A stretch of DNA of 64,000 nucleotides from Deinococcus aquiradiocola (GCF_014646915.1 NZ_BMOE01000001.1:276568-340567), one strand, 5' to 3'; shown: positions 43,396-55,483, numbered from the stretch's first letter. The notes: generated by a model from the sequence alone, not told the origin. Made by a program: numbers and translations.

Positions 43396-45028
43396 AACTC
43401 CTGTTGCCGGTGTCGTCCTGCGCCGTCACGCTCAGGGTGGGCGTGCCGGTGCCCGAGACCGGAAGCGTCCACGTGAATGCGCCCGTGGCGTGCAGGCTGT
43501 ACGTCTGCCCATCCAGGGTCGCCCGCAGGAGCGGCCGGGCCGTGAAGGCGTCCCGGACGGTGCCGGTGACGGTCAGGAGGTGCCCGGTGGTGCGGACGGA
43601 CGTGACGGTCAGTTCGGGCGGGGTGCGGTCGATGACGACGCTCTGGTTGATGCTGACGCTTCCTGCCGTGCGCGCAGCGCGGACGGAGAGCGTGTAGCGG
43701 CCTTCCGGCAGCGTCTGCTGCAGCGAGTACGCGCCGTCCTGGCCCGTCACGACGTAATCGTGACCGCCGATGCTGACGGTCACGACCGCGTCCGGGTTGC
43801 TCTTCAGGGCGAGTTTCAGGTCCGGGAGGCTGCGGAGGGTCGGGACCTGCAGCACGGTCCTGCGGGCGCGTTCGGCGTCACGGGCGATGTTGAAGCTGTC
43901 CTGCGCGTCCGTCGTGAGCGGCGCGACCTGCCCGGTCGTGGCGCGCTCGCGGCCCTGCGCGAGCAGCGCGTCCCCCTGCGACGGGATGGACACCGACCCG
44001 TCGAAGACCTTCACGAGGCCCGAGGCGTCCACGCGGAACACGGTGCCGCGCACGGCGGTCGTGACGGTCGGCGTGCTCAGCTGGTACCCGCCCTGGTTGC
44101 GCTGCACGACGTTCCACGCACTGCCGGACTCCAGCTGCAGCAGCACCTCGCGGCCCCGGTCGGTCTTCTCGACGCCCATCACGCGCAACTGGCTCTCGGC
44201 CTGCAGGCGCAGGTACCCGCCGCCCGTGAAGCCGATCTCCGCCCAGGCCTGCGCGCCCGTCCGCAGGCGGTCGCCACTGCCGAGCACCAGTCCCGTCTCG
44301 GCGGGGCGCAGGTGGTCGGCGTCCGGGCCGCTGAGGACCGTACCGCGGCTCGCCTGCAGCACCGCGTCGCCCGCGCCCGCGAAGCGCGAGTCGTACCACG
44401 GGTCGTTCTCGCGGAAGTCGCTCGTCCTGCCGGACCGGAAATCGTACTGCTGTCCGGTCTTCAGGGTCACGGCCCGCCCGCCCGGCGAGATGCGCAGCGA
44501 TCCGGAGATCACCGCGACGCGCTGCAGGGACGCGCCCGCGTCGAGGCGGACCTTGCCTTCGCTGACCATGTGCGTTCCGAAGGCGTACAGCTGGTACGGC
44601 CCGCTGATGTAGAACCGTCCGCTCTGCAGGTCCGGCTGTCCCTGGTACACGCGCAGCGTGGAGGAACTCGCGACCGTCAGGGTGCCGCCGCTCCCTTCCT
44701 TCAGGACGGCGCGGCCCGTGCCGGTCCGCAGGGCCGTCCCGAGGACGCTGCCTGACTTGACGGGCGCCCATACCGTCCCGAGCACCTCGACGCTCCCGGC
44801 GGCCTGCGTGACGCTCAGCGGGCCGACCGGAGCGGTCTCTGCCGACGCCGTTCCGGTCGGCCCGGCGAGGACGCCTGCCAGCAGAGCCACCGTGACGAGC
44901 AGCGGGAACGGACCCGCAGCGGGCCGGGCACGGCTGCATGCCGTGCCGGACGGCGCCTCGTGGGGTGAGATGGCCGACGGAACGGTCACCTGAACGGGGA
45001 TGGCTGAGAAGTCCTTCACACTCACCAT
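43379..45028 (-). CDS. Exported FecR-domain protein
   Basis: 549 residues with a long N-region and hydrophobic segment (about 40-62, PLLVTVALLAGVLAG...TASA) acting as signal peptide or anchor. A first FecR-like part spans about 75-200. A classic FecR domain is at about 235-345 (GDRLRTGAQAWAEIGFTGG, TAVRGTVFRVD, GSVSIPS). C-terminal Ig-like modules (LPEGRYTLSVRA; DRTPPELTVTSV onward) complete it. FecR and CHASE2 genes commonly occur together; FecR is thought to be the periplasmic partner of the sensor. The start is ATG 45028 or GTG 45025; a minus-strand TAAGAT ends 3 or 6 nt before them. Confidence 0.87.
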   Translation of the reverse strand: MVSVKDFSAIPVQVTVPSAISPHEAPSGTACSRARPAAGPFPLLVTVALLAGVLAGPTGTASAETAPVGPLSVTQAAGSVEVLGTVWAPVKSGSVLGTALRTGTGRAVLKEGSGGTLTVASSSTLRVYQGQPDLQSGRFYISGPYQLYAFGTHMVSEGKVRLDAGASLQRVAVISGSLRISPGGRAVTLKTGQQYDFRSGRTSDFRENDPWYDSRFAGAGDAVLQASRGTVLSGPDADHLRPAETGLVLGSGDRLRTGAQAWAEIGFTGGGYLRLQAESQLRVMGVEKTDRGREVLLQLESGSAWNVVQRNQGGYQLSTPTVTTAVRGTVFRVDASGLVKVFDGSVSIPSQGDALLAQGRERATTGQVAPLTTDAQDSFNIARDAERARRTVLQVPTLRSLPDLKLALKSNPDAVVTVSIGGHDYVVTGQDGAYSLQQTLPEGRYTLSVRAARTAGSVSINQSVVIDRTPPELTVTSVRTTGHLLTVTGTVRDAFTARPLLRATLDGQTYSLHATGAFTWTLPVSGTGTPTLSVTAQDDTGNRSYAKLP

Positions 45029-45031
45029 CTC

Positions 45032-45037
45032 ATCTTA
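45032..45037 (-). promoter_or_regulatory. -10 box of the FecR / CHASE2-GGDEF operon
   Basis: Minus-strand TAAGAT, 6 nt before GTG 45025 (3 nt before ATG 45028), almost back to back with the ABC-F promoter. Confidence 0.5.
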
Positions 45038-45058
45038 GGGCGGATTTGTCACAAAACG

Positions 45059-45064
45059 TATACT
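45059..45064 (+). promoter_or_regulatory. -10 box of the ABC-F gene
   Basis: TATACT ends 7 nt before GTG 45072. Confidence 0.6.
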
Positions 45065-45071
45065 GCGGGGC

Positions 45072-46955
<1,884 letters not shown>

Positions 46956-47035
46956 TCCGATTCCAGGGGCGCCGCGAGGACCGGACAGGGGAGACGCTCC
47001 ATGCCTGGTCCTCACCGGAGCGGATCAACGCCGGA

Positions 47036-49105
47036 TCAGTCGGCGACGCCTGCCAGTTCCGGCGTGGCCTGCAGGCCCAGCAGGGCGTTCACGGCGCGGC
47101 TCCAGCCCTCGTTGTCCAGGTGCCGGTACGCGTGCGCCCACTGCCAGCGGCGGTACGCGCCGAGCTGTGCGTCCTGACCGCGCTCGCGGCCCGTGAAGCC
47201 CGCCTCCAGTTCCGTGAGGGTCTTCGGTCCCCACGCGAAGCTCACCCGGCCCGACGCGGCCCACCCGGCGAGGTCGTCCTCGGGCGGCAGGGCGTACAGC
47301 ACCACCTCGCCGCTCAGCGCCTCCCCCGGGTTCAGCAGGCGCACGCCGGGAATGTTGTCGCCGAGGTACGCGGCGACCGCCCCGGTCGCGTACGCGCTCG
47401 CCCCGGCCCGCAGGTGCTGCATGGCCTCCAGCGGTTTCAGGCGCGCGTGCGCCACGCCTCCCGCGTCGCCCGTCAGGTGCAGGCGACCCTCGGCGCGCAG
47501 GCCGTCCAGCATGAGTTCCACGCGGCTCACGCCCCTGAACTCGCTGCGCTGCACGCGCGCCGCCAGGTCACGCGGTCCGGCCCCCACCTGCGGCTCCTGG
47601 TACTTCACGCCCTTCACGCCGCCCAGTGAGAACTGCAGGGTCGTGCCGGTCTTGCCGACGATGCGCGGGCTGTCCAGCTCGCCGCTCAGGTGCCACACCG
47701 GTTCCGGGAAGCCCTCACCGAACGGTTCCAGGCCCTCCAGCTCGTCCCACAGGGGACGGCCGACCGCGTGCGCGGGCAGCGCGCCGTGCAGGGCGAGGGT
47801 CGGCGTGGGGCGCGGGAACTGCCGCGCGTACCCGTGCAGCCGCTCGCGCAGCGCCGCGTACCGCCCCTCCTGCAGCGCGAACCCGGCGGCGGCCGGGTGC
47901 CCGCCGAACCGGTCGAGGAGGTCCGCGCTGTGCCGCAGGCCACCCACCGCCGAGATGCCCGGCGTGCTGCGGACGCTGCCCTTGCCCTGCGCCACGATGT
48001 ACACCGGCAGGTGAAAGCGCTCCAGCAGTTTCGCCGCGACGATGCCCATCACGCCCGCGTGCCAGTCCGGGTGCGTGACCACGATGGCCGGGTCCGAAGG
48101 GTCCACGAGCTCCAGCGCCTGCCTGTACATGCTGTCCTGCAGCACGCGCCGCTCGCCGTTGCGGGTTTCGAGGTACACGGCGAGCTCCTCGGCGCGGCGG
48201 GCGTTCTGCGTGGTCAGCAGGTCCAGCGCGATGTCCGCCTCACCGAGCCGCCCGGCCGCGTTGATGCGCGGCGCGAGAATGAACGCCACGTCGCGCGCCG
48301 TGATGGTCTTCAGTGCCTTGCCGTCCATCAGGACGCGCAGGCCCGGCAGGGTCGTCTCCGGGAACAGGTTCAGGCCCGCCAGCACCAGTGCGCGGTTCTC
48401 GCCCGTCAGGGGCGCCACGTCCGCCACCGTCCCCAGCGTCGCGAGCGGCGCGTACTCCAGCGGTTCCGGCTCGCCCAGTTCCTCCCGCACGGCCCACAGC
48501 AGGTGGTACGCGACGCCCGCGCCCGTCAGGTTGTGCACGCCGGGGTCGTAGTTCGGGGTGAGGTGCGGGTGCACCACCAGGCAGTCCGGGAAGTCCGGGC
48601 CGGGCGAGTGGTGGTCCGTCACGATGACCTCCACGCCCGCCGCGAGCAGCGCGGCCACCTCGGCGTTGTTGGTGACGCCGCAGTCGACCGTCACGAGCAG
48701 GTCGCACCGTTCGGCGTGCTCCGCGACCCGCGACGGGTGCAGCCCGTACCCTTCCTTCAGGCGGTGCGGGATGAAGCCGTGCACGTCCGCCCCCAGGCGC
48801 TCCAGGCCCAGCACGAGCAGCGCCGTGGCGGTCACGCCGTCCGCGTCGTAGTCGCCGTGAATGCGGATCTTCTTCTCGTGCCGGATCGCCTGCACCAGCC
48901 GCCGGGCCGCCTCGCGGATGCCGGGGTTCGGGGTGAGGTGACGCTGCGGGAACAGGTGAGCGCGCGTCAGGCCGCGCGTGTGCAGTACCTGCGCCAGCAT
49001 CGGCGACACACCGAACTCGTCCATCATGGCGCGAAGCTCCTCACGGCTGCCGGGCCGCGCGAGCTCCCAGCGCGTTTCAGGCACGCCTGCCGGGTGGCCG
49101 CTCAC
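47036..49105 (-). CDS. recJ: Single-strand-specific exonuclease RecJ
   Basis: 689 residues. The 5'-3' single-strand exonuclease of recombination and base-excision repair, important in Deinococcus, which lacks RecBC. DHH motifs I (HGDYDADGVTAT, 83-94) and III (VTDHHSPGP, Asp164-His166) bind the metals, and the DHHA1 motif FGGHPAAAGFAL is near 390. An OB-fold follows. The C-terminal extension of about 150 residues is typical of Thermus/Deinococcus RecJ. GTG 49105 overlaps the stop of the LapA-like gene by 4 nt. It is the last gene of a minus-strand run and convergent with the ABC-F gene. Confidence 0.96.
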   Translation of the reverse strand: MSGHPAGVPETRWELARPGSREELRAMMDEFGVSPMLAQVLHTRGLTRAHLFPQRHLTPNPGIREAARRLVQAIRHEKKIRIHGDYDADGVTATALLVLGLERLGADVHGFIPHRLKEGYGLHPSRVAEHAERCDLLVTVDCGVTNNAEVAALLAAGVEVIVTDHHSPGPDFPDCLVVHPHLTPNYDPGVHNLTGAGVAYHLLWAVREELGEPEPLEYAPLATLGTVADVAPLTGENRALVLAGLNLFPETTLPGLRVLMDGKALKTITARDVAFILAPRINAAGRLGEADIALDLLTTQNARRAEELAVYLETRNGERRVLQDSMYRQALELVDPSDPAIVVTHPDWHAGVMGIVAAKLLERFHLPVYIVAQGKGSVRSTPGISAVGGLRHSADLLDRFGGHPAAAGFALQEGRYAALRERLHGYARQFPRPTPTLALHGALPAHAVGRPLWDELEGLEPFGEGFPEPVWHLSGELDSPRIVGKTGTTLQFSLGGVKGVKYQEPQVGAGPRDLAARVQRSEFRGVSRVELMLDGLRAEGRLHLTGDAGGVAHARLKPLEAMQHLRAGASAYATGAVAAYLGDNIPGVRLLNPGEALSGEVVLYALPPEDDLAGWAASGRVSFAWGPKTLTELEAGFTGRERGQDAQLGAYRRWQWAHAYRHLDNEGWSRAVNALLGLQATPELAGVAD

Positions 49106-49470
49106 GCCTGCGCCTGCACGGGCGTCCCGTCCGGTTCGGCCAGCACGTCGGGCGCAGCGTCGTTCACGGCGGCCCCGTCGATCACGGCCTGCAGGGTCGC
49201 CTGCAGGCGCGTCTCCGCGTCCCGGCGGCGCGACAGGTCCGTCCGGCGCAGCACCCGCTGCCGGACGTAGCGCGGCAGGATCAGCAGGGCCGCGTACAGC
49301 GCCCCCACCAGCACCCCGAGCGCCAGCCCCACGCCCGCCGGGAGGACCGCCTCGCGGCCCGCGAACAGCAGCGGCAGGCGCAGCAGCACCGGATTCTGCA
49401 GGTACACCAGCACCCCGTACCCCACCAGGCCCAGCAGGACCACCACCTGAACGAACTGCACGACGCGCAT
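49102..49470 (-). CDS. LapA-like (DUF1049) small membrane protein
   Basis: 122 residues: two transmembrane helices (about 7-25 and 43-66) with YLQNPVLLRLPLLFAG between them, as in LapA/YciS proteins, then a charged cytoplasmic helix (RRTDLSRRRDAETRLQATL). In E. coli LapA works with LapB in lipopolysaccharide control; Deinococcus has no LPS, so the role must differ. The minus-strand box TAGACT lies 7 nt before the ATG, so it and recJ can be made from their own promoter. Confidence 0.82.
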   Translation of the reverse strand: MRVVQFVQVVVLLGLVGYGVLVYLQNPVLLRLPLLFAGREAVLPAGVGLALGVLVGALYAALLILPRYVRQRVLRRTDLSRRRDAETRLQATLQAVIDGAAVNDAAPDVLAEPDGTPVQAQA

Positions 49471-49477
49471 GACGCTC

Positions 49478-49483
49478 AGTCTA
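49478..49483 (-). promoter_or_regulatory. -10 box upstream of lapA-like and recJ
   Basis: Minus-strand TAGACT, 7 nt before ATG 49470, just after the hairpin at 49511-49536. Confidence 0.55.
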
Positions 49484-49510
49484 GAGCATCCGTCCGGAAC
49501 CCGGCCGTGC

Positions 49511-49536
49511 GTCCCGCCCCCTGGCCGGGACGGGAC
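49511..49536 (-). terminator. Hairpin after the YchJ gene
   Basis: GTCCCGCCCC (49511-49520) pairs with GGGACGGGAC (49527-49536) with one mismatch around CTGGCC. It separates the YchJ end from the promoter of the LapA-like gene. Confidence 0.55.
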
Positions 49537-49542
49537 CTGCCT

Positions 49543-49944
49543 TCAGCGTGCGCCGGTGCCGCCCTCACCGTCCAGGTACACCCATGACCCGTCCAGCCGC
49601 ACGAAGCGGCTGTCCTCGTCCAGACGGAACGACTCGCCGTCCACCCTGTAGCGGGCCGTGAAGCTCACCTCGCCCGTGTCGTCCTGCGGGCCGCCCGCGC
49701 GGGTGGAGCGCACCGTGAGGCCCAGCCAGCGCGCCGGGTCGTCCTGCAGGTCCAGCCGTTCGGGGCGCGTGGCTGGATGCCAGGTGTGCAGCAGGTACGC
49801 TTCCAGCCGCAGCACGTACGCGCTGTAACGGCTGCGCATCAGGATCTCGGCCGTGCGGGCGGGCCGCGCGCCGCTGTGGACCGTGCCGCAGCACGCCGCG
49901 TACCGCCGACCCGACCCGCACGGGCACAAGGCCGCCACGCTCAC
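49543..49944 (-). CDS. YchJ-family SEC-C motif protein
   Basis: 133 residues. The N-terminal SEC-C zinc motif ([14 protein letters not shown]; Cys7, 9, 18, 19) is followed by the YchJ NTF2-like domain: [20 protein letters not shown] and [13 protein letters not shown] are conserved. Function is unknown in all bacteria; the SEC-C finger binds ribosomes or partner proteins in other families. GTG 49944 overlaps the stop of the LRV gene by 4 nt, so it is translated with the MoxR/VWA/LRV set. The open frame continues upstream as a shadow of the LRV gene. Confidence 0.88.
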   Translation of the reverse strand: MSVAALCPCGSGRRYAACCGTVHSGARPARTAEILMRSRYSAYVLRLEAYLLHTWHPATRPERLDLQDDPARWLGLTVRSTRAGGPQDDTGEVSFTARYRVDGESFRLDEDSRFVRLDGSWVYLDGEGGTGAR

Positions 49945-51296
49945 GCGCCCACCTCGGCGCGCACGTGCCCGTCCGGGTCGCGGCGCAGCACGTCCAGCAC
50001 GTCGGGCTGCAGGTCGCCGCGCGTGGCGAGTGCCAGCCGCACGCCCGCGTCCGGGTCGCGCGCCAGTGCCCGCGCCGCCCCTGCGGGCAGGTCCGGGTGC
50101 GTCGCCGCCGCGCGGCGCACGCCGCTGTGCGCGTCCACGCTCAGGCGCTTGAGGACCGTCTCGCCCGGGTGTTCCGCCAGGGCCGCGCCGCGCCGCACCT
50201 CGGCGCTCGCGTCCAGGCTCAGCCGTCCGAGCTGCTCGGCGCTCAGGTCGGGCCGCACGCACAGCACCGTGCGGACCGTCGCGTCCGGGTCGAGCAGCAG
50301 CGCGTCCAGCACCGCGCCCGGCAGGTCCGCCGCCGACGCGACGTGCAGGCGCACGTCCTGCTCCGGCGACGCCAGCAGCGCCAGCAGCGCGTCCACCGTC
50401 AGGTCGTCCCGGTCGAGCAGCGCGCGCCGCACGGTGTCCGCCGGGTCGCGCGCCAGGCGCTCCATCACGGGGACCGGCAGGGCGGGGCGGCGGGCGAGGG
50501 CCGCGCGGACCTCCGGGTCGGCGTCCTGCTCGGCCCGCTCCAGCCACGCGTCCGGCACCTGCCACGCCTGCATGGCGGCCGCCCGCACCGCCGGGTGATC
50601 GCTCGCCGCGAGCGATTCCCTGAGCGCCCTCGGCAGGTCGTGCCGCCGCGCGACGCTCGCCTGCACGTCGTAATCGTCGTCGGTCGCGAGGGCCAGCATC
50701 TGCGCGAGCGGCAGGTCCAGCCGCCGCGCCACGACCGCCCGCACGAAGGCGTGCGCGTCCGCCGCGAGGCGCTCCACCGCCGCGCCCGGCAGGTCCTCGC
50801 GCGCCGCGACAGCCTTGCGCACGTCGTAGTCGTCGTCGGCGGCCAGCATCTCCACCAGTTCCGGCAGCAGGTCACGGCGTTTCGCCATCGCCTCCCGCAG
50901 CTGCCACTGCGCGTTGCACGCGAGGTTGCGCATGCGCTGCTCCGTCAGGTCCGCGCGGTCCGCCACCGCGAGTCGCGGCAGCAGGCTCTCGTGCCGCAGC
51001 GCGGCGTCCTGCACCCACGCGGGCGCGTCCGGCAGGCCCGCGAGGCGCGCGACCGTCTCGCCGGACCAGCCGCCCAGCAGGCCCGGCTGCGCGAGCCGCA
51101 GCAGCGTCAGGGCCGGATTCGCGAGGACCGCGTGCGGGTGATGCTCGCCCAGCAGGTTCAGCAGGTCGCCCGGCGCGTTCGGGTGCCGCGCGACCGCCTC
51201 CCGCACGGACACGTCCACGGACTGACTGAGGCGGGCGAGGGCGTCGGCCGTCAGGTCAGACGGCAGCGGAACGGAAACAGGGGAGGAATGGGTCAT
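49941..51296 (-). CDS. Leucine-rich-repeat-variant (LRV) alpha-solenoid protein
   Basis: 451 residues composed almost wholly of about 24-residue repeats from residue 10 on, of the form LAxDxDxxVRxAVAxRxDLP (for example [17 protein letters not shown], then [17 protein letters not shown]). This is the LRV family solenoid, a protein- or peptide-binding scaffold. The N-terminal [4Fe-4S] cysteine set of Azotobacter LRV is absent. It sits between a VWA/HExxH protein with MoxR ATPase upstream and YchJ downstream (4-nt overlap), so it is a candidate adaptor for that chaperone pair. ATG 51296 lacks a clear ribosome site. Confidence 0.85.
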   Translation of the reverse strand: MTHSSPVSVPLPSDLTADALARLSQSVDVSVREAVARHPNAPGDLLNLLGEHHPHAVLANPALTLLRLAQPGLLGGWSGETVARLAGLPDAPAWVQDAALRHESLLPRLAVADRADLTEQRMRNLACNAQWQLREAMAKRRDLLPELVEMLAADDDYDVRKAVAAREDLPGAAVERLAADAHAFVRAVVARRLDLPLAQMLALATDDDYDVQASVARRHDLPRALRESLAASDHPAVRAAAMQAWQVPDAWLERAEQDADPEVRAALARRPALPVPVMERLARDPADTVRRALLDRDDLTVDALLALLASPEQDVRLHVASAADLPGAVLDALLLDPDATVRTVLCVRPDLSAEQLGRLSLDASAEVRRGAALAEHPGETVLKRLSVDAHSGVRRAAATHPDLPAGAARALARDPDAGVRLALATRGDLQPDVLDVLRRDPDGHVRAEVGA

Positions 51297-51338
51297 GGGA
51301 GGGAGCGGCAGCGCGCCGTGACGCCAGCGTAGCAGGCG

Positions 51339-52493
51339 TCAGCCTTCCTCCAGGCGCAGCACCTCACCGAACGGGAAGCCCGCGTCCTCCAGGCCGCCGG
51401 GCGGCACCACCCACAGCGTCGGCACGCGCGGCGGCACGTCCGGGAAGTCCCCGAAGCCGTCCGTGAGGTACACCAGCAGGTCCGGCTCGTGATCCGCGAC
51501 CTTCGCGAACACCGGACGGAAATCCGTGCCGCCCCCACCCTGCGGCGGCGGGATGTCCGACCCTGCCGTCAGCGGGTACGGGCCGTACGCCTCCGTGTCC
51601 GCGTAGTACAGGTCCGCGCGGACGTGCGGGTACGCGCCCAGGATGCCCTGCACCTCCGCCACGAGCGCCTGCACGGCCGCCTCGTCCACGCTGCCGGACG
51701 TGTCCACCGCGATCAGGGCCTGCAGGCTCTCGTCGTCGAGCGCTTCGAGGTACAGGCCGCGCCCCACGAAGCGCCGGTCGAAGCCCCCGAAATCCACCGG
51801 GGTGCGCGCCAGGAACCGCCACAGCTGACTCTTCCAGTCGAGGCGGGCCGGGGCGAGGCGCGCCAGTTCGCGGTGCAGCCCGAGCGGGTCGCTGCCCCTG
51901 CCGGTCATGCTCTGCGAGGCCCGCGCCTGCTCCAGCGTGCCCTTCCAGCGGCGCTCCGTCTCGCCGGGCCTGCGCTGTCCCTGCCGGGGCGGCACGTCGG
52001 ACGGCGGGCCGTCCAGCAGGTCGCCGTCCCCGTCCCCGTCCTCCTGGTCCTCGTCCTGCTGCTGGTGCTCCAGCGTCGCGTACACCTCCTCCACGCTGAG
52101 CGTCTCGAGGTGATCGTCGCGCGGCGCGTCCTCCGCGAGCGGCAGGCCCGCCTGCGCCACCATGCCGTTCACGATCAGGTCCGCCGCGCGGTTCCAGCGT
52201 TTCTTCTCGCGCGGCCCGCGCCGACCCACGTGCGACAGCGCCGCGTGCAGCACCTCGTGCAGCAGCACGCCGTCCAGCTCGGACGGCGCGAGCCTCGCCG
52301 CCGCGACCGGATTCAGGTACACACGGTCCCCGTCCGTCGCGGCGAGCGCCACCTCCGACGACGGCTGCACGTCCGTGTGCAGCAGCAGCGTCGCGAAGAA
52401 CGCACTGCGCCCCCGCAGCCGCAGCCGCGCGCCCGACAGCAGCGCCCCGAACTCCGCCGGTTCCGGCCCCGGCCCCACCGGTTTGCCCGTCAC
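51339..52493 (-). CDS. VWA-like protein with HExxH peptidase-like domain (DUF2201 type)
   Basis: 384 residues. The N-terminal half contains LLHEVLHAALSH (His79, Glu80, His83), a zincin-type motif, in the arrangement of the 'putative metallopeptidase' DUF2201_N. An acidic, disordered spacer (about 144-175) follows. The C-terminal VWA-like domain carries the MIDAS residues DTSGS (264-268), Thr323 (GGGGTDF) and Asp345 (YLTDGFGD). Such proteins pair with MoxR ATPases, encoded here immediately upstream (the stop codons and start are 8 bp apart). The GTG start at 52493 is coupled. Metal-centre maturation or complex remodelling is the likely role. Confidence 0.88.
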   Translation of the reverse strand: MTGKPVGPGPEPAEFGALLSGARLRLRGRSAFFATLLLHTDVQPSSEVALAATDGDRVYLNPVAAARLAPSELDGVLLHEVLHAALSHVGRRGPREKKRWNRAADLIVNGMVAQAGLPLAEDAPRDDHLETLSVEEVYATLEHQQQDEDQEDGDGDGDLLDGPPSDVPPRQGQRRPGETERRWKGTLEQARASQSMTGRGSDPLGLHRELARLAPARLDWKSQLWRFLARTPVDFGGFDRRFVGRGLYLEALDDESLQALIAVDTSGSVDEAAVQALVAEVQGILGAYPHVRADLYYADTEAYGPYPLTAGSDIPPPQGGGGTDFRPVFAKVADHEPDLLVYLTDGFGDFPDVPPRVPTLWVVPPGGLEDAGFPFGEVLRLEEG

Positions 52494-52500
52494 GCGCCGG

Positions 52501-53523
<1,023 letters not shown>

Positions 53524-53690
53524 GAGCGGAACTCCTTTGAAGGGAAGGCAGGAACAGGGAAGAGGCAGGCCATGCACGCGGTCACGAAACCCGCTGCGCC
53601 CAGGGTACAGCGTGCAGCGGCCCGCGTCGCCCGGCACGGCGGGGGCAGGAGCGACGCCACCGGGGGGTGCGGGCGGCACCGCACCTGCTA

Positions 53691-53696
53691 TATACT
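53691..53696 (+). promoter_or_regulatory. prfC -10 box
   Basis: TATACT ends 7 nt before ATG 53704 of the mini-ORF, so the transcript would begin at or near that ATG, leaving a leader of about 143 nt for prfC. Confidence 0.6.
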
Positions 53697-53703
53697 GACC
53701 CTC

Positions 53704-53730
53704 ATGTCTCACCTCCTCACGCCCCACTGA
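53704..53730 (+). CDS. Leaderless 8-residue upstream ORF of prfC
   Basis: ATG-TCT-CAC-CTC-CTC-ACG-CCC-CAC-TGA, encoding MSHLLTPH. It is placed exactly where leaderless start codons lie in this genome (7 nt after TATACT). Its bases include TCACCTCCT, identical to the anti-Shine-Dalgarno end of 16S rRNA and able to pair with the prfC ribosome site GGAG (53838-53841). It may be a regulatory leader peptide; not proven. Confidence 0.4.
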   Translation: MSHLLTPH

Positions 53731-53846
53731 CGCCGGGCCGAGTCGCAGGTGCACCCCCACCACCGCCAGCGTCCAGCGCAGTCCACCCGGGACCGAGCGC
53801 CGGACCCCCACCCCACAGTGAGCCGGGCCGCCCGGCCGGAGCAAGC

Positions 53847-55469
53847 ATGACCACCCACAACGTAGGCCCCAACGGAACGGGCAGCGAACAGACCCGCCTC
53901 GAACACGAGATCGCGCGCCGCCGCACCTTCGCCATCATCTCCCACCCCGACGCCGGCAAGACCACCATCACCGAGAAACTCCTCCTGTACGGCGGCGCCA
54001 TCCAGCAGGCCGGCAGCGTCACCGCGCACGCCGGCACCGCCCACACCAAGAGCGACTGGATGAGCATCGAACAGCAGCGCGGCATCAGCATCTCCAGCAG
54101 CGCCCTCACCTTCGAGTTCCTCGGACGGCACATCAACCTCCTCGACACGCCCGGCCACCAGGACTTCAGCGAGGACACGTACCGCACCCTCACCGCCGCC
54201 GACAGCGCCCTCATGGTCCTTGACGCCGCCAGGGGCGTGCAGGCCCAGACCGAGAAGCTGTTCGCCGTGTGCCGCAACCGCGGCATCCCCATCCTGACCT
54301 TCGTGAACAAACTCGACCGGCCCGCGCAGGACATCTTTGAACTGCTCGAACAGGTCGAAAGCACCCTCGGCATCACCGCCATCCCGCTCACGTGGCCCAT
54401 CGGGGACGGCCCGGACTTCCGCGGCGTGTACGACCTCGTCGCCAAACAGGTCCTGCTGTTCGAACGCGTCGCCAGAGGCAAATCCCGCGCGCCCGTCAGC
54501 GTCAAGAGCGTCGACGACCCCGAACTCGGCGCGCTCGTCGGCGTGGCCCTCCACCAGAAACTGCAGGAGGACGTCGCCCTCATCGAAGGCGCCATGCCGC
54601 CCTTCGACCACGCCGCGTTCCTGGCAGGCGAACTGACCCCCGTGTTCTTCGGCTCCGCCATGAACAACTTCGGGATCGAGCACTTCCTCAGCACCTTCGT
54701 GGACCTCGCCCCCGCCCCCGGCAGCGTCCGCACCACCCAGGGCGTCCGCCCGCCCGAAGCGGGCTTCACCGGCTTCATCTTCAAACTGCAGGCCAACATG
54801 AGCCGCAACCACCGCGACCGCACCGCGTACATGCGCGTCGCCAGCGGCCACTTCGAACGCGGCATGGACGTCACCCTCACCCGCACCGGCCGCAAACTGC
54901 GCCTCTCCCAGGCCCACACCCTCTTCGCGCAGGACCGCGAGAAGGTCGAGGACGCGTACCCCGGCGACATCGTCGGCCTCGTCAACCCCGGCGTGTTCCG
55001 CATCGGCGACGTCGTCAGCGTGGACGCCAGAGTGCAGCTCCCGGACTTCCCGCGCTTCACGCCCGAAGTGTTCGCCACCATGAGCCTGCGCGACGTCACC
55101 AAACGCAAGGCCTTCCACAAGGGCCTCGAACAGCTCACCGAGGAAGGCGTCGTCCAAGTCTTCTACCCCACCGACGGCGCACGCGACCCGTACCTCGGCG
55201 CGGTCGGCCCCCTCCAGTTCGAGGTGTTCCAGGCCCGACTGCAGGAAGAGTACGGCGTGGACATCGAAATGCACGTCACGTCCTACTCCCTGGTCCGCTG
55301 GCTCGCCGGAGACGCCTCCCAGGTCGCCCGTTTCGCCCGCAGCGTCGAGGACGACCAGGGCCGCCCCGTCATGCTGTTCAGGAGCAACTTCGACCTGCAG
55401 TACACCCAGGACCAGCACCCCGAGATCGAGTTCCTGCCACTGCCCAAGGACCTGACCGTCGTCGACTGA
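53847..55469 (+). CDS. prfC: Peptide chain release factor 3
   Basis: A 540-residue translational GTPase that recycles RF1/RF2 from terminated ribosomes and helps in post-peptidyl-transfer quality control. G1 SHPDAGKTT (32-40), G3 DTPGH (100-104), G4 NKLD (154-157). [20 protein letters not shown] is the switch I region of RF3. The C-terminal [19 protein letters not shown] is also specific. ATG 53847 is preceded by CCGGAGC, a modest ribosome site; the frame is open upstream through the leader, but that sequence is not family-like. It is expressed from the promoter at 53691. Confidence 0.95.
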   Translation: MTTHNVGPNGTGSEQTRLEHEIARRRTFAIISHPDAGKTTITEKLLLYGGAIQQAGSVTAHAGTAHTKSDWMSIEQQRGISISSSALTFEFLGRHINLLDTPGHQDFSEDTYRTLTAADSALMVLDAARGVQAQTEKLFAVCRNRGIPILTFVNKLDRPAQDIFELLEQVESTLGITAIPLTWPIGDGPDFRGVYDLVAKQVLLFERVARGKSRAPVSVKSVDDPELGALVGVALHQKLQEDVALIEGAMPPFDHAAFLAGELTPVFFGSAMNNFGIEHFLSTFVDLAPAPGSVRTTQGVRPPEAGFTGFIFKLQANMSRNHRDRTAYMRVASGHFERGMDVTLTRTGRKLRLSQAHTLFAQDREKVEDAYPGDIVGLVNPGVFRIGDVVSVDARVQLPDFPRFTPEVFATMSLRDVTKRKAFHKGLEQLTEEGVVQVFYPTDGARDPYLGAVGPLQFEVFQARLQEEYGVDIEMHVTSYSLVRWLAGDASQVARFARSVEDDQGRPVMLFRSNFDLQYTQDQHPEIEFLPLPKDLTVVD

Positions 55470-55483
55470 GACGGGCGCCCGCT

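Larger units (their letters stand above)
53524..53846 (+). other. 323-bp divergent region between the MoxR gene and prfC
   Basis: It contains the AAGGAG of the MoxR gene (53533-53538, minus), a plus-strand TATACT (53691-53696), the 9-codon leader ORF (53704-53730) and a 116-nt prfC leader with a GC-rich palindrome near 53823-53837. Nothing else coding is seen. Confidence 0.5.

Noticed and set aside
45046..45064. TTGTCA as the -35 of the ABC-F promoter
   Set aside because: Only 7 bp separate it from TATACT, far from the 16-18 bp needed.
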